This document shows positions 17,721 through 25,654 of a stretch of DNA of 47,480 nucleotides, in pieces. The notes below the pieces were generated by a model that worked only from the letters and a program-made list of their open reading frames with translations, searched no databases and was not told the DNA's origin. The first letter of the stretch is position 1; each line of letters starts with the position of its first letter. Position numbers and translations under genes: made by a program. Source of the stretch: Actinomycetes bacterium (GTDB lineage: Bacteria; Actinomycetota; Acidimicrobiia; Acidimicrobiales; Bog-793); assembly GCA_021796545.1 (NCBI GenBank), contig JAKABX010000005.1:1-47480 (forward strand), given 5' to 3'.

Positions 17721-18305
17721 GTGGTGCACTGGCTGCTCTGTGACTACGGCGGCGTCCTCTCGCTGCCCCAGGACCCCACGGCGCTCGCGCGTGTCGCGGC
17801 TCTTGTGGAACGTCCCGTGGACGACCTGACCGCCGCCTACTGGCGCCACCGCCTCCCCTACGACCGGGGGGAGGTGACCGCAGCGCAGTACTGGGCCGCG
17901 GTCGTCGGCGCGACCCAACGGGCAGAAGTCGTCTCCCGGTTGGTCGCGCTCGACGTCGCCTCGTGGACGCGGCCGAACCGCCCCGTGCTCGCGGCGGCGC
18001 GGGCCGCGCGCCGCGCGGGGATCTCGGTCGCCGTGCTCTCGAACGCGCCCGCGGAGATCGCGCGTGCGCTGGACCGTCTGCGGTGGATGGCCGGGTTCTC
18101 CCCGCGCCTTTTCAGCTGCGACCTCCGGCTCGCGAAGCCCGACGCGGCGATCTTCGCCACGGCCCTCACGGCGCTCGGCGCCACGCCCGCGGAGGTCGTC
18201 TTCGTCGACGACCGCGAGGAGAACGTCACCGCCGCCCGCGCGGTAGGCCTCGACGCGCGCCGCTTCTGCGGCCCGGAGGACCTCGGCGCGCTCGCGCTCT
18301 CCTGA
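17721..18305 (+). CDS. HAD-superfamily hydrolase (subfamily IA)
   Basis: This 194-residue protein is a haloacid-dehalogenase-like phosphatase. Motif I is CDYGGVLS near the N-terminus, with glycine where the second aspartate usually sits, so catalysis may be altered or the protein may not be a phosphatase. Motif II is SVAVLSNAPA, motif III the lysine in LRLAKPDAAIF, and motif IV VVFVDDREENVTAA. An alpha-helical cap lies between motifs I and II. It starts at GTG 17721, the first of two consecutive valine codons. It lies 73 bp after the asparaginase gene and may be co-transcribed. The substrate cannot be predicted. Confidence 0.85.
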   Translation: MVHWLLCDYGGVLSLPQDPTALARVAALVERPVDDLTAAYWRHRLPYDRGEVTAAQYWAAVVGATQRAEVVSRLVALDVASWTRPNRPVLAAARAARRAGISVAVLSNAPAEIARALDRLRWMAGFSPRLFSCDLRLAKPDAAIFATALTALGATPAEVVFVDDREENVTAARAVGLDARRFCGPEDLGALALS

Positions 18306-18400
18306 GTTCCCGCCGACGCGCGGTGATGCGTACTTGTACTCAACAACCGCTAGGCTCGCGGGTGATCCGACCAAAGGGGGGAGAGAGACCGGGAGACGAC

Positions 18401-18652
18401 ATGGACGCGATGGTGGTCTTGGCCGTGGCGGCGGCGCTGTTCGCCGCCATCGAGCTGGCGGCGATGACCGGGCTGTTCGCCGCGGCGGCCGGTGAGCGGG
18501 TGGAGCGCTGCGCTCGCTGTCACCACATGGGGGTGACAAGCGGCGGGGTCGTCCACCGGGAGGGGTGTCCGCACCGTCTCGGTCTGCACCTGTCCGGGAG
18601 CCACGGAGGTCTCCACCCCGGCGGAACGGCCGGCCTCGGTCATCAGTCGTAA
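18401..18652 (+). CDS. Small membrane protein with a Cys/His-rich tail
   Basis: This 83-residue frame begins with one hydrophobic helix (VVLAVAAALFAAIELAAM), followed by ERCARCHHMGVTS and REGCPHRLGLHLSG. The CxxC-HH-C-H arrangement could bind zinc or another metal. A GGGGGAGAGAG purine stretch precedes the ATG at 18401. It ends 10 bp inside the convergent end of imuB. I do not recognise a family. The hydrophobic start, clustered Cys/His residues and good ribosome binding site argue that it is real. Confidence 0.6.
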   Translation: MDAMVVLAVAAALFAAIELAAMTGLFAAAAGERVERCARCHHMGVTSGGVVHREGCPHRLGLHLSGSHGGLHPGGTAGLGHQS

Positions 18653-20256
18653 CGACCCTCAACGACCCAGCGGCCGCGCTCGAAGCTGAGGAGATAGCCC
18701 TCGCCGCCGGCCGCGAGCACCTGGAGCCGGACCCGTCGCCGGTGACGGTGCCGGTCCCACCACCGCTCGTCGAGCGGGAAGGGACCGTTCCAGGCCACGA
18801 CGGTTCTGTGCCGGCCCGAGACGGCGAGCGTCGCCGGTGCCCCGCTGAGCTCGCCGCGACCGCTCACCGCGACGGGTCGGCCGTCGGTGTCGCTGAGCAG
18901 GGCGAGCGGTGGCTCGGTCGGCACGATCGCCGGAGAAGGGGCGGGCAGGCGTCCCGGCCAGGGTGCCGACGCGTCGGTGTCCGATTTGGGGAGCGGGTCG
19001 CCGACCGGGACGAGACGGACCTGCTCGGCGGGTGAGCGTCCCCCCGCCGCCACCGGCCGGAGGACGGCAGCGGCGCCGAGCATCCCCTGAACCCGGGCGA
19101 GGACGCGTTCGGTCCGCTCCTTTCTGTGGGCCGTACCGGCGACCCGCGCCCACAAGTCGAGCTGGCGACCACCGGCCGGAACCGCCTCGAGGGGGACGAG
19201 ACGAACGACTGCGATCTCCCGGCCGCCGCGCGCATCCTCCTCCGGTGCCCTGGCGGCGAGCCAGGCGTCGAGCTGCCAGCGCAGCCGCTCGGCGAGCAGC
19301 CCAGCGCCGGCGCTGCGCTCGTCGCTCCAACAACGTGCGAGCCGCTCGCCGTCGACGGTCTCCGCCTCGACGCGGGTGAGCGTCGCGCTGAGGCCGCGGC
19401 GTGCGAGACCAGCGGCGAGCTCCTCGGCGAGGGCGCGGGCAACCAGAACCACCTCCTCGAGACGCCCGGCCGGCGGATCGAGGACGCGCGCGACCGCGAG
19501 CTCGGGCGGCGGCCGGCGCGACGGGAACGCCGCGGTCTCCCGACCCTGCGCGAGCCGATGGGCCCTCCCGCCGGCCGCACCGAAACGGGCGAGGACCGCA
19601 CCCTCGTCCAGCGCCGCGAGGTCGCCGAGGCGCCCGATCCCGAGGCGGCGCAGCAGGTCGGCGAGCTCGGGATCCCCGAGAAGCTCGACCGGGAGCGGGG
19701 CGAGGAACGCCGCTGCTTCTCCGGGAGGCACGATGATCCCGCGGCGCGCAGCGGCCGTTGCCGTAAACGGGCCGTCCGCCACCCCGAGCCGCCAGCCGAT
19801 CCCTGCCCCGGCGCACCCCTGTCCGGCCTGTTCGAGGAGGTTCGCCACGGCGGCGACGAGGCCTTCCTCACCGCCGTGGCGCCGTGCGGGGCCCCGCGTC
19901 GGTATCGACGCCCACCCCGGACGGCGCACGGTGACCGGCACGCCGAGCAGCTCGAGGGAGCGCACCGCCGGCTCGAAGACCCGCACCTCCGCGCCGAGAT
20001 CGCGACCGAGGACGACGAGCGCGGGACAGTGCGCCTCGGCCTCGCGCCGGCGCTGGCCCGGACGCACGCCCGCTGCTCGGGCCGCCGGGAGCGCGGCGAC
20101 GACCCGTTGCCGTTCGACGACGGCGACCGGTGGCGCGTCTCCCTGGTCGCCGAGGAAGCCCGCGACGCTGGCTGCCGCGACCGCCGCCCAGTCGGGGCAC
20201 AAGGCGACGAGGGTCCGAGGCGGCCGGGTCGCGGGCGCCCCGGCGACCCGGGTCAT
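18643..20256 (-). CDS. imuB: ImuB, catalytically dead Y-family polymerase of the mutasome
   Basis: This 537-residue protein belongs to the ImuB branch of Y-family DNA polymerases. ImuB acts as a hub that recruits DnaE2 to the beta clamp for damage-induced mutagenesis. The N-terminus RTLVALCPDWAAVAAASVAG follows the ImuB pattern and lacks the acidic catalytic residues of active Y-family enzymes. GIGWRLGVADGPFTATAAARR and LGIGRLGDLAALDEGAVLARFG match the palm-fingers and helix-hairpin regions. The C-terminal third is the ImuB-specific region. Its ATG overlaps the imuA' stop (ATGA), so the two are co-translated from the SOS-box promoter. The ImuB identity rests on motif pattern and context. Confidence 0.9.
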   Translation of the reverse strand: MTRVAGAPATRPPRTLVALCPDWAAVAAASVAGFLGDQGDAPPVAVVERQRVVAALPAARAAGVRPGQRRREAEAHCPALVVLGRDLGAEVRVFEPAVRSLELLGVPVTVRRPGWASIPTRGPARRHGGEEGLVAAVANLLEQAGQGCAGAGIGWRLGVADGPFTATAAARRGIIVPPGEAAAFLAPLPVELLGDPELADLLRRLGIGRLGDLAALDEGAVLARFGAAGGRAHRLAQGRETAAFPSRRPPPELAVARVLDPPAGRLEEVVLVARALAEELAAGLARRGLSATLTRVEAETVDGERLARCWSDERSAGAGLLAERLRWQLDAWLAARAPEEDARGGREIAVVRLVPLEAVPAGGRQLDLWARVAGTAHRKERTERVLARVQGMLGAAAVLRPVAAGGRSPAEQVRLVPVGDPLPKSDTDASAPWPGRLPAPSPAIVPTEPPLALLSDTDGRPVAVSGRGELSGAPATLAVSGRHRTVVAWNGPFPLDERWWDRHRHRRRVRLQVLAAGGEGYLLSFERGRWVVEGRYD

Positions 20257-21095
20257 CGCGCCTCCCGACGCTCCGGGTGGCGCGATGCGGCCGCGGCGGC
20301 CTCCGGCGCGACGAGCCCGAGACGGAGACGCCCGGACACCGCCGAGAACGCGAGCGTACGGGAGACGTCCTCGGGAACGGCGCGGCGTCGGTGCGCGCGC
20401 ACCTCGAGACGGCGGCTTGCGAACAGGGCGCCCGCCGCGTCCGTGGGATCCCACGCCGTCGCAAGAACCGAGAACCGGACGTCGGGGGGTTCGGGCCAGG
20501 AGAGATCCGGTCCCGAGCCGACCGGCTCTCCCACCCCACGCCCGGCGAGCACGAGGACCGAGCGATGCTCACGGGCACGCGCCGTGAGGCGCCGGGCGGT
20601 TGCGGCGGACAGGTGGCCCGGGAGGCGGGCGAGGACGAGGTCGACCCCCTCGAGCAGGGCGCCGACGACAGCTGCGTCCCGGGGGCCCGCTGAGGGCACG
20701 ACGACGAGACGTTCGAGCGCGACGCCGAGCTCCCTGGCCGCGGCGAGCCCGAGATCGGGCAGCCCGACCACGGCGCAGAAAGCGCCCGCCGCGCTCGGCT
20801 CGGCGAGGAGGCCGAGAGCAAGAGAGGTCGCCCCCGGCACGACGTCTTGCCGGCGAGGTGAGAGTCCGGCCGCGGCCTCGACCAGCAGCGTCGAACCTCG
20901 CCGCAGACCGGGGGTTCCGAGCAGCTCGGCGAGAGGGGCGGGGGCCGGGAGGATCTCCTCCCCCGCGAGATAGGTCGGTCGGACGCGCTCGGCGAGCACT
21001 CCGAGGGCACCCGTCGCAGCCCGCAGCGCGGCGCGACGCCCGCTGGTCGGGGCGGAGCGGGAAACCCCGGGACCTTCGAGCGGCGCAGCGGGCAT
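20253..21095 (-). CDS. imuA': ImuA', RecA-like mutasome accessory protein
   Basis: This roughly 280-residue protein matches the actinobacterial ImuA', a small RecA-like accessory factor. RGSTLLVEAAAGLS sits where RecA has its P-loop, but the GKT sequence is absent, so ATP binding is doubtful, as is usual in this family. The segment ARELGVALERLVVVPSAGPR is typical. It precedes imuB with an ATGA overlap. The start is uncertain: ATG 21095 is 25 bp from the SOS box, while an in-frame ATG at 21119 would touch the box and need leaderless translation. With DnaE2 and ImuB it should form the SOS mutasome. Confidence 0.85.
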   Translation of the reverse strand: MPAAPLEGPGVSRSAPTSGRRAALRAATGALGVLAERVRPTYLAGEEILPAPAPLAELLGTPGLRRGSTLLVEAAAGLSPRRQDVVPGATSLALGLLAEPSAAGAFCAVVGLPDLGLAAARELGVALERLVVVPSAGPRDAAVVGALLEGVDLVLARLPGHLSAATARRLTARAREHRSVLVLAGRGVGEPVGSGPDLSWPEPPDVRFSVLATAWDPTDAAGALFASRRLEVRAHRRRAVPEDVSRTLAFSAVSGRLRLGLVAPEAAAAASRHPERREAR

Positions 21096-21118
21096 GGGAC
21101 CGCCACGATAGCGGCTCA

Positions 21119-21133
21119 TCGAACATATGTTCG
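21119..21133 (-). promoter_or_regulatory. LexA-type SOS box upstream of imuA'-imuB
   Basis: The sequence TCGAACATATGTTCG is a near-perfect actinobacterial LexA operator, with the 14-base palindrome CGAACATATGTTCG. It shares the core ATCGAACATATGTTC with the site before dnaE2, which ties the two separate loci into one damage-induced unit. It lies 25 bp upstream of the preferred imuA' start. Confidence 0.88.
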
Positions 21134-21196
21134 CCCTCCTCGCGCGGATGTCGCCGAGAGGAGCGTCGCGCTCTGAGGGCCGCTCGTCTCTGTGCC

Positions 21197-21231
21197 CGGC
21201 GGCCGGCGCTTGCGGGGCTGTTCGGCCGCCG
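21197..21231 (-). terminator. GC hairpin downstream of the fur-like gene
   Basis: A perfect 9-bp stem (CGGCGGCCG / CGGCCGCCG) with a 17-base loop lies just beyond the end of the Fur-family gene on the same strand, before the SOS box of imuA'. There is no T-tract. It could stop read-through from the regulator gene into imuA', but stem-forming GC-rich repeats are common here. Confidence 0.35.
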
Positions 21232-21252
21232 CTCGTGGCGGCACCGGCGCGC

Positions 21253-21705
21253 TCAGGGCGCGGGGATTCCCCCGCCCGCGGCGGCACACGCCGCGCACAT
21301 TCCCGAGATCGCGAAGTGCCGGGTGTCCACGACGAAGCCGTGGCGCGTGCGCGCGGCGCGCACGAGCGTGCCGAAGATCTCTTCGCCGACCTCGATCGTC
21401 CCGCCGCAGCGCTCGCAGACGAGGTGCCCGTGAGCCTCGGCGGCGAGGTGGTAGGACGCCGGGCCGTGGCCGAGGTGCGAGTGAACGAGGACGCCGAGAC
21501 GTTCGAGCTCGTCGAGGTTGCGGTAGATCGTCGAGAGGTGGACGTCAGGGGCCCGGACTTGGACTGCGGCCGCGAGTTCCTCGGCGGTCTTGTGGTCGCC
21601 GCCGGCGAACAGCGCCTCGACGAGCAGCCGGCGGGAGGTCGTCAGGCGCCCCCCGTGCTCTCTGAGCAGCCGGAGCACCCCTTCGGCCGTGCGCAGATCC
21701 GTCAT
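21253..21705 (-). CDS. Fur-family metalloregulator, likely nickel-responsive (Nur-like)
   Basis: This 150-residue protein is a ferric-uptake-regulator family repressor. It has a winged-helix domain (LTTSRRLLVEALFAGGDHKTAEELA, HLSTIYRNLDELERLGVL), then the metal-sensing half (GPASYHLAAEAHGHLVCERCGG) and a second cysteine pair (ISGMCAAC) for the structural zinc. The gene is divergent from a nickel/cobalt permease gene with 97 bp between the starts. That arrangement suggests it represses the permease when nickel is sufficient, like Nur in Streptomyces. Iron, zinc or peroxide sensing cannot be excluded from sequence. ATG 21705 gives the family's normal length. Confidence 0.88.
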   Translation of the reverse strand: MTDLRTAEGVLRLLREHGGRLTTSRRLLVEALFAGGDHKTAEELAAAVQVRAPDVHLSTIYRNLDELERLGVLVHSHLGHGPASYHLAAEAHGHLVCERCGGTIEVGEEIFGTLVRAARTRHGFVVDTRHFAISGMCAACAAAGGGIPAP

Positions 21706-21743
21706 CGCCACCGCTGCAGCGTACCGGTGCCCGCTGCACCTAC

Positions 21744-21768
21744 AATGCTGCTGCAGTCTGGTCGCATT
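21744..21768. promoter_or_regulatory. Inverted repeat in the fur-like / permease divergent promoter
   Basis: Between the divergent Fur-family and permease genes, AATGC (21744-21748) and GCATT (21764-21768) form an inverted repeat around a 15-base centre that includes CTGCAG. The TACAAT at 21741-21746 is a good -10 element for the permease. This placement suits a metal-dependent operator. The arms are short, and I do not see the published Streptomyces Nur box exactly. Confidence 0.35.
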
Positions 21769-21802
21769 AGCGTATTCGACGCGACAACGTCGGAGGAGGG
21801 TG

Positions 21803-22960
21803 ATGGCGGACTTCCGGGAAGACGCGTCGGGCAGGGGATCACGCCTGACGCTCGGCACGCTGCGTGCCGCGCTGACGCCCAAGGAGTGGTCCCGCCTCGC
21901 CCTCATGGGCGCGGTCGTGGCTGCCCTGTTCGCGTCGGGCTTCGTGCTCCTCGGCGCCGCGGCGCCCCACCACTACCGCCTCAGCAAGACCGAGGTGTTC
22001 GGTCTCGGCACCGGCGTCCTCGCCCTCACGCTCGGCATGCGCCACGCGTTCGACGCCGACCACATCTCGGCGATCGACAACACGACCCGCAAGCTGATGG
22101 CCGAAGGGCGCCGGCCACTCAGCGTGGGGTTCTTCTTCTCCCTGGGACACTCGAGCGTCGTCTTCGTGCTCTCGCTGCTGTTGAACTTCGGCATCCGTGC
22201 GCTCGACTCCCAGGTCTCGAGCGCGCACTCGAGCCTGCACCGGGTGACCTCGCTCGTCGGGACGTCGGTCTCGGGGTTCTTCCTCTACCTGATCGCCGTC
22301 TTGAACGTCGTGATCCTCGTCTCGATCGTGCGCATCTTCCTCGAGATGCGCGACGGCCGCTACGACGAGGACGAGCTCGAGGAGCAGCTCAACAAGCGTG
22401 GGCTGATGAACCGGTTCCTCGGTCCGCTCGCCCGGCGCATCGACACGCCCTGGAAGATGTACCCGATCGGCGTGCTGTTCGGTCTCGGCTTCGACACCGC
22501 GACTGAGGTCGCCCTGCTCGTGCTCTCGGGATCGGCGGTCGCGAACGGCCTGCCCTTCTACGCCGTGCTCTCGCTGCCCCTGCTGTTCGCCGCGGGCATG
22601 AGCCTGTTCGACCTCCTCGACGGCTGCTTCATGAACTTCGCCTACGGCTGGGCCTTCTTCCGCCCGACACGCAAGATCTACTACAACATCGTGATCACGG
22701 CGCTGTCGGTCGCGGTCGCCTTCGTCATCGGCACGATCGAGCTTCTCGGCTTGCTGCCCTCCGAGCTCGGCTGGAGCGGCGCCGGTTGGCGCTTCTTCGA
22801 GCGCTTCAACATCAACACGGCCGGCTTCATCGTCGTCGGCCTGTTCGCCGTCGCGTGGGCGGTGGCCCTGCTCGTGTGGCGCTTCGGACGAATCGAGGCG
22901 CGCTGGGAGAAGGCCGCTCAGGCCGCGCGCGCACGCACTGCCGAGCCCGCGGCTTCCTAG
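21803..22960 (+). CDS. NiCoT-family nickel/cobalt permease
   Basis: This 385-residue protein with about eight membrane helices belongs to the HoxN/NixA nickel-cobalt transporter family. The signature RHAFDADHISAIDNTTRK contains the HxxxxDH metal motif of helix 2. GFFFSLGHSSVV, GLGFDTATEVALL and LFAAGMSLFDLLDG are the other family signatures. It imports Ni2+ or Co2+ at high affinity. ATG 21803 follows the ribosome binding site GGAGGAGGG. The divergent Fur-family gene is its probable regulator. Likely users in the window are the nickel-dependent LarA-type enzyme and, if cobalt is carried, the cobalamin-dependent MetH; both links are inferences. Confidence 0.93.
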   Translation: MADFREDASGRGSRLTLGTLRAALTPKEWSRLALMGAVVAALFASGFVLLGAAAPHHYRLSKTEVFGLGTGVLALTLGMRHAFDADHISAIDNTTRKLMAEGRRPLSVGFFFSLGHSSVVFVLSLLLNFGIRALDSQVSSAHSSLHRVTSLVGTSVSGFFLYLIAVLNVVILVSIVRIFLEMRDGRYDEDELEEQLNKRGLMNRFLGPLARRIDTPWKMYPIGVLFGLGFDTATEVALLVLSGSAVANGLPFYAVLSLPLLFAAGMSLFDLLDGCFMNFAYGWAFFRPTRKIYYNIVITALSVAVAFVIGTIELLGLLPSELGWSGAGWRFFERFNINTAGFIVVGLFAVAWAVALLVWRFGRIEARWEKAAQAARARTAEPAAS

Positions 22961-25368
22961 GCGCCCAGCAGCCTGCGCAGCCGGCGCAGGACGCGCCGGA
23001 CCAGGAACGGGGCGAGCAGGCGCGCCGTTGCCGGAACCGCCGCGGCGATGAGGTGTTCGTCACGCAGGTGTGCGATGCATCCAACGACGCGCTCGCGGTC
23101 GCCGAGACGGGCGAAGGCGACCGCGAAACGCAGATGGTGCCACGCCCGCAGCTCGGCCGCCCGACCGCCGCGGGAAGACCCCAGCTCGCGCCGGACGATC
23201 TCGCGCACGGCGTCGTGGTGCCGGCGCAGGTCCTTGGAGTAGCCCGCAGGCCGATCACGGTAGGTGACGAGCGGGGCGTCGATCTTCACAACCCGCCCGA
23301 GGCGCGCGAGGCGGATCCAGAGGTCCCAGTCCTCCGCGCCATCGAGGGGTGAGGAGAAGCCGCCGGTTCGTGCGAAGGCGTGACGGCGGACGAGCACGGT
23401 GGAGGTCTGGAAGCGATTGATCACGAGCAGATCGTCGAGGCCGATCTCGCTGAGGGGGGCCTCGGCGCTGTCCACAGGCGCCTCACCGCGCACCCAGTCG
23501 GCCGCACACAGGACCGCCCCGGTCTCGGCCAGCGCGTCGACCTGACGGGCCAGCTTGTCCGAACGCCAGGCGTCGTCCGCGTCGAGGAAGGCGATGAGCG
23601 GGCTCGTCGTCGCGGCGACGCCCGCGTTGCGCGCGGCGGCAGGACCAAGTCCCGGCAGCTCGATAACCCGAACGGCCGGCCCGTAGCGTCGGGCGAGGTC
23701 CCCGCTCCCGTCGCTCGAGCCGTCATCGACGACGATGATCTCGGCCGCCGGCAGGCTCTGCGCGAGCACCGAGTCGAGCGCGTCGGCGAGGGTCGCCTCG
23801 TCGTCGTGCACGGGGATGACCACGGCAACCGCCCGCGGATCGCCCGGTGACTCCGCACGCTCCGGACGCGACGCGAGCGCGAGGCGCGTCACCACGCGGT
23901 CGTCGAGGGGGACGAGCTGGGCGCCGAAGCGCTGCGTCGTCTCGTGCCCGCGCCCGGTGACGAGAAGCACGTCGCCGCTCTCGAGTGCGGCCACTGCGCT
24001 GCGGATCGCCTCGGCGCGGTCGAGCGCGATGCGCACCACGCCCCGCCGGTCGTCCGGGACTCCGGCGAGCATCTCCTTCACGATCTGCGCGGGGTCCTCG
24101 TGCCCAGGGCTGTCGGTGGTGAGGACGACCGCGTCGGCCGCCGCGGCGACGCGGGCCATCTCGGGCCGCTTCGCCGAGTACCGCTCGCCACGTGCGCCGA
24201 GGACCAGGTGGACGCGACCCGTCGCGATCTCCCCGGCCGCGTCGATGAGCGCCGCGAGGGCGTCGGGCGTGTGCGCATAGTCGACGACCGCGAGAAAGTC
24301 CTCGTCTTTGGTGAGCACGTCGAAACGCCCCGGCGGCGCCGGACAGGCGGCGATGGCCGCGGCGGCTGTCTCGGGGGGGACGCCGGCCGCGCACGCGGCG
24401 AGATAGGCCGCGGCGACGTTTGCCGCGTTCACCGGACCGACGAGCCGGGAGGTGAGCTCGACGCTGGCGTCCGCGTCGCGCAGCTCGACCACGATGCCCG
24501 CCAGGCCCGCACTGCGACACGAGATCCGGACGTCGGCGCTGCCGTGGCGGGCGAAGGTCCGCACCGGGATGGGGCACTCGGCTGCGAGACGGCGCCCCCA
24601 CTCCTCGTCCACGCAGACGATCGCCTCCGCGCAGCGCCCAGGAAGAAAGAGCCGGCGCTTGGCGGCGAAGTAGTTCTCCATCGTGCCGTGGTAGTCGAGG
24701 TGCTCGGGCGAGAGGTTGAGGAACACCCCGACCCGGAAGAAGGTGCCGTCGACGCGGTGGCGGTCCAGGCCATGCGAGGTGACCTCCATCGCTGCGCCCC
24801 CCGCCCCCGCCTGGACCATCTCGAGGAGGTGGTGCTGGAGCTCGGGTGCCTCCGGCGTCGAGAGCGACGAGGTCGCGAGCAGGCGCTCGCCGAGGTAGGT
24901 CCCCGTCGTCCCGATCTGGCCGGCGAGCCCCGCGTGGGCGGCGAAGCAGGCGTGCAGCAACTGGCACGTCGTCGTCTTGCCGTTGGTTCCGGTGACGCCG
25001 ACGACGGGGAGCTGGAGGGACGGCTCGTGGTAGACGAGGGCCGCGAGCGGCCCCGCGGCGGCGACGACGGAGGCGACCCTGAGCTGGGGAACCGCGAGGT
25101 CGACGAAGTGCTCGACGACGAGCGCCGCAGCCCCGCGCCGCAGGGCTTCCGCGGCGTAGGCGTGCCCGTCGGCGTGCAGTCCCGGCACGGCGAGGAAGCA
25201 GTCGCCCGGCCGCACCCGGCGGCTGTCGACCGTGGCACCGGTGACGCTCGTGTCACCGCGCACCTCGCCTCCGAGGGCCCGCGCGAGATCGGAGAGAAGG
25301 ACGCGGGGCCGCCCGGTGCCCGGACCCGCCGGGCGCGGCACTGCGGCCCGGACAGAGGCCTCGGTCAT
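22957..25368 (-). CDS. Fusion of a MurE-like Mur ligase with a family 2 glycosyltransferase
   Basis: The 803-residue protein joins two enzymes. Residues 1-500 are a Mur ligase of the MurE type: ATP loop GVTGTNGKTTT (about 124-134), the region ending ENYFAAKRRLF with the carbamylated lysine near 237, HxDYHGT-type block LSPEHLDYHGTMENYF, and DYAHTPDAL. Where meso-diaminopimelate ligases have DNPRxEDP, this has DSPGHEDP at 419-426, so the arginine that contacts diaminopimelate is glycine. Residues 512 to about 760 are a GT-A glycosyltransferase (VVIPVHDDEATLADALDSVL, EIIVVDDGSSDGS, FLDADDAW, GAEDWDLWIRL). The gene is outside any mur/fts cluster and 40 bp after the ferredoxin gene. It is therefore probably a MurE paralogue that ligates another amino acid. 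There is no stop between the halves. Confidence 0.88.
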   Translation of the reverse strand: MTEASVRAAVPRPAGPGTGRPRVLLSDLARALGGEVRGDTSVTGATVDSRRVRPGDCFLAVPGLHADGHAYAAEALRRGAAALVVEHFVDLAVPQLRVASVVAAAGPLAALVYHEPSLQLPVVGVTGTNGKTTTCQLLHACFAAHAGLAGQIGTTGTYLGERLLATSSLSTPEAPELQHHLLEMVQAGAGGAAMEVTSHGLDRHRVDGTFFRVGVFLNLSPEHLDYHGTMENYFAAKRRLFLPGRCAEAIVCVDEEWGRRLAAECPIPVRTFARHGSADVRISCRSAGLAGIVVELRDADASVELTSRLVGPVNAANVAAAYLAACAAGVPPETAAAAIAACPAPPGRFDVLTKDEDFLAVVDYAHTPDALAALIDAAGEIATGRVHLVLGARGERYSAKRPEMARVAAAADAVVLTTDSPGHEDPAQIVKEMLAGVPDDRRGVVRIALDRAEAIRSAVAALESGDVLLVTGRGHETTQRFGAQLVPLDDRVVTRLALASRPERAESPGDPRAVAVVIPVHDDEATLADALDSVLAQSLPAAEIIVVDDGSSDGSGDLARRYGPAVRVIELPGLGPAAARNAGVAATTSPLIAFLDADDAWRSDKLARQVDALAETGAVLCAADWVRGEAPVDSAEAPLSEIGLDDLLVINRFQTSTVLVRRHAFARTGGFSSPLDGAEDWDLWIRLARLGRVVKIDAPLVTYRDRPAGYSKDLRRHHDAVREIVRRELGSSRGGRAAELRAWHHLRFAVAFARLGDRERVVGCIAHLRDEHLIAAAVPATARLLAPFLVRRVLRRLRRLLGA

Positions 25369-25408
25369 CGTGGCCCATTCTCGCGCCCGCGAGGCGGCAC
25401 CGCGGTGT

Positions 25409-25654
25409 TCATCGCGCACGGGTGGTCGGGCCCGAGAGCGGCTCGTCGGCCGGCACGAGGACGATTGCGTTGCGCGGACACGACACCACGCACCGGCGGG
25501 CCGCATCGAGGAGTCCCGGGGGAAGCACTCCCGGCGCGAGAAGGGGAAAGCCCCATTCGTCGCGCCCGATGCGCTCGGGAAGCAGCTCGGCGCAGTAGCC
25601 GAAGCCGTCGCAGGCGATCGGGTCGACGCGCAGCTGCAACAGGGTCCGCCTCAT
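25409..25654 (-). CDS. Small 3Fe-4S/4Fe-4S-type ferredoxin
   Basis: This 81-residue protein resembles single-cluster ferredoxins of the cytochrome P450 partner type. It has CDGFGYCAELLPE (two cysteines with the usual glycine/aromatic spacing) and ARRCVVSCPRNAI, with the CP ending. No cytochrome P450 or ferredoxin reductase gene is in the window. The ATG at 25654 overlaps the stop of the upstream hypothetical gene (TGATG), so it is coupled to that gene and to the ApbE/ferric-reductase operon. It likely passes electrons to or from the membrane flavin/heme module, which is an inference from gene order. Confidence 0.85.
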   Translation of the reverse strand: MRRTLLQLRVDPIACDGFGYCAELLPERIGRDEWGFPLLAPGVLPPGLLDAARRCVVSCPRNAIVLVPADEPLSGPTTRAR

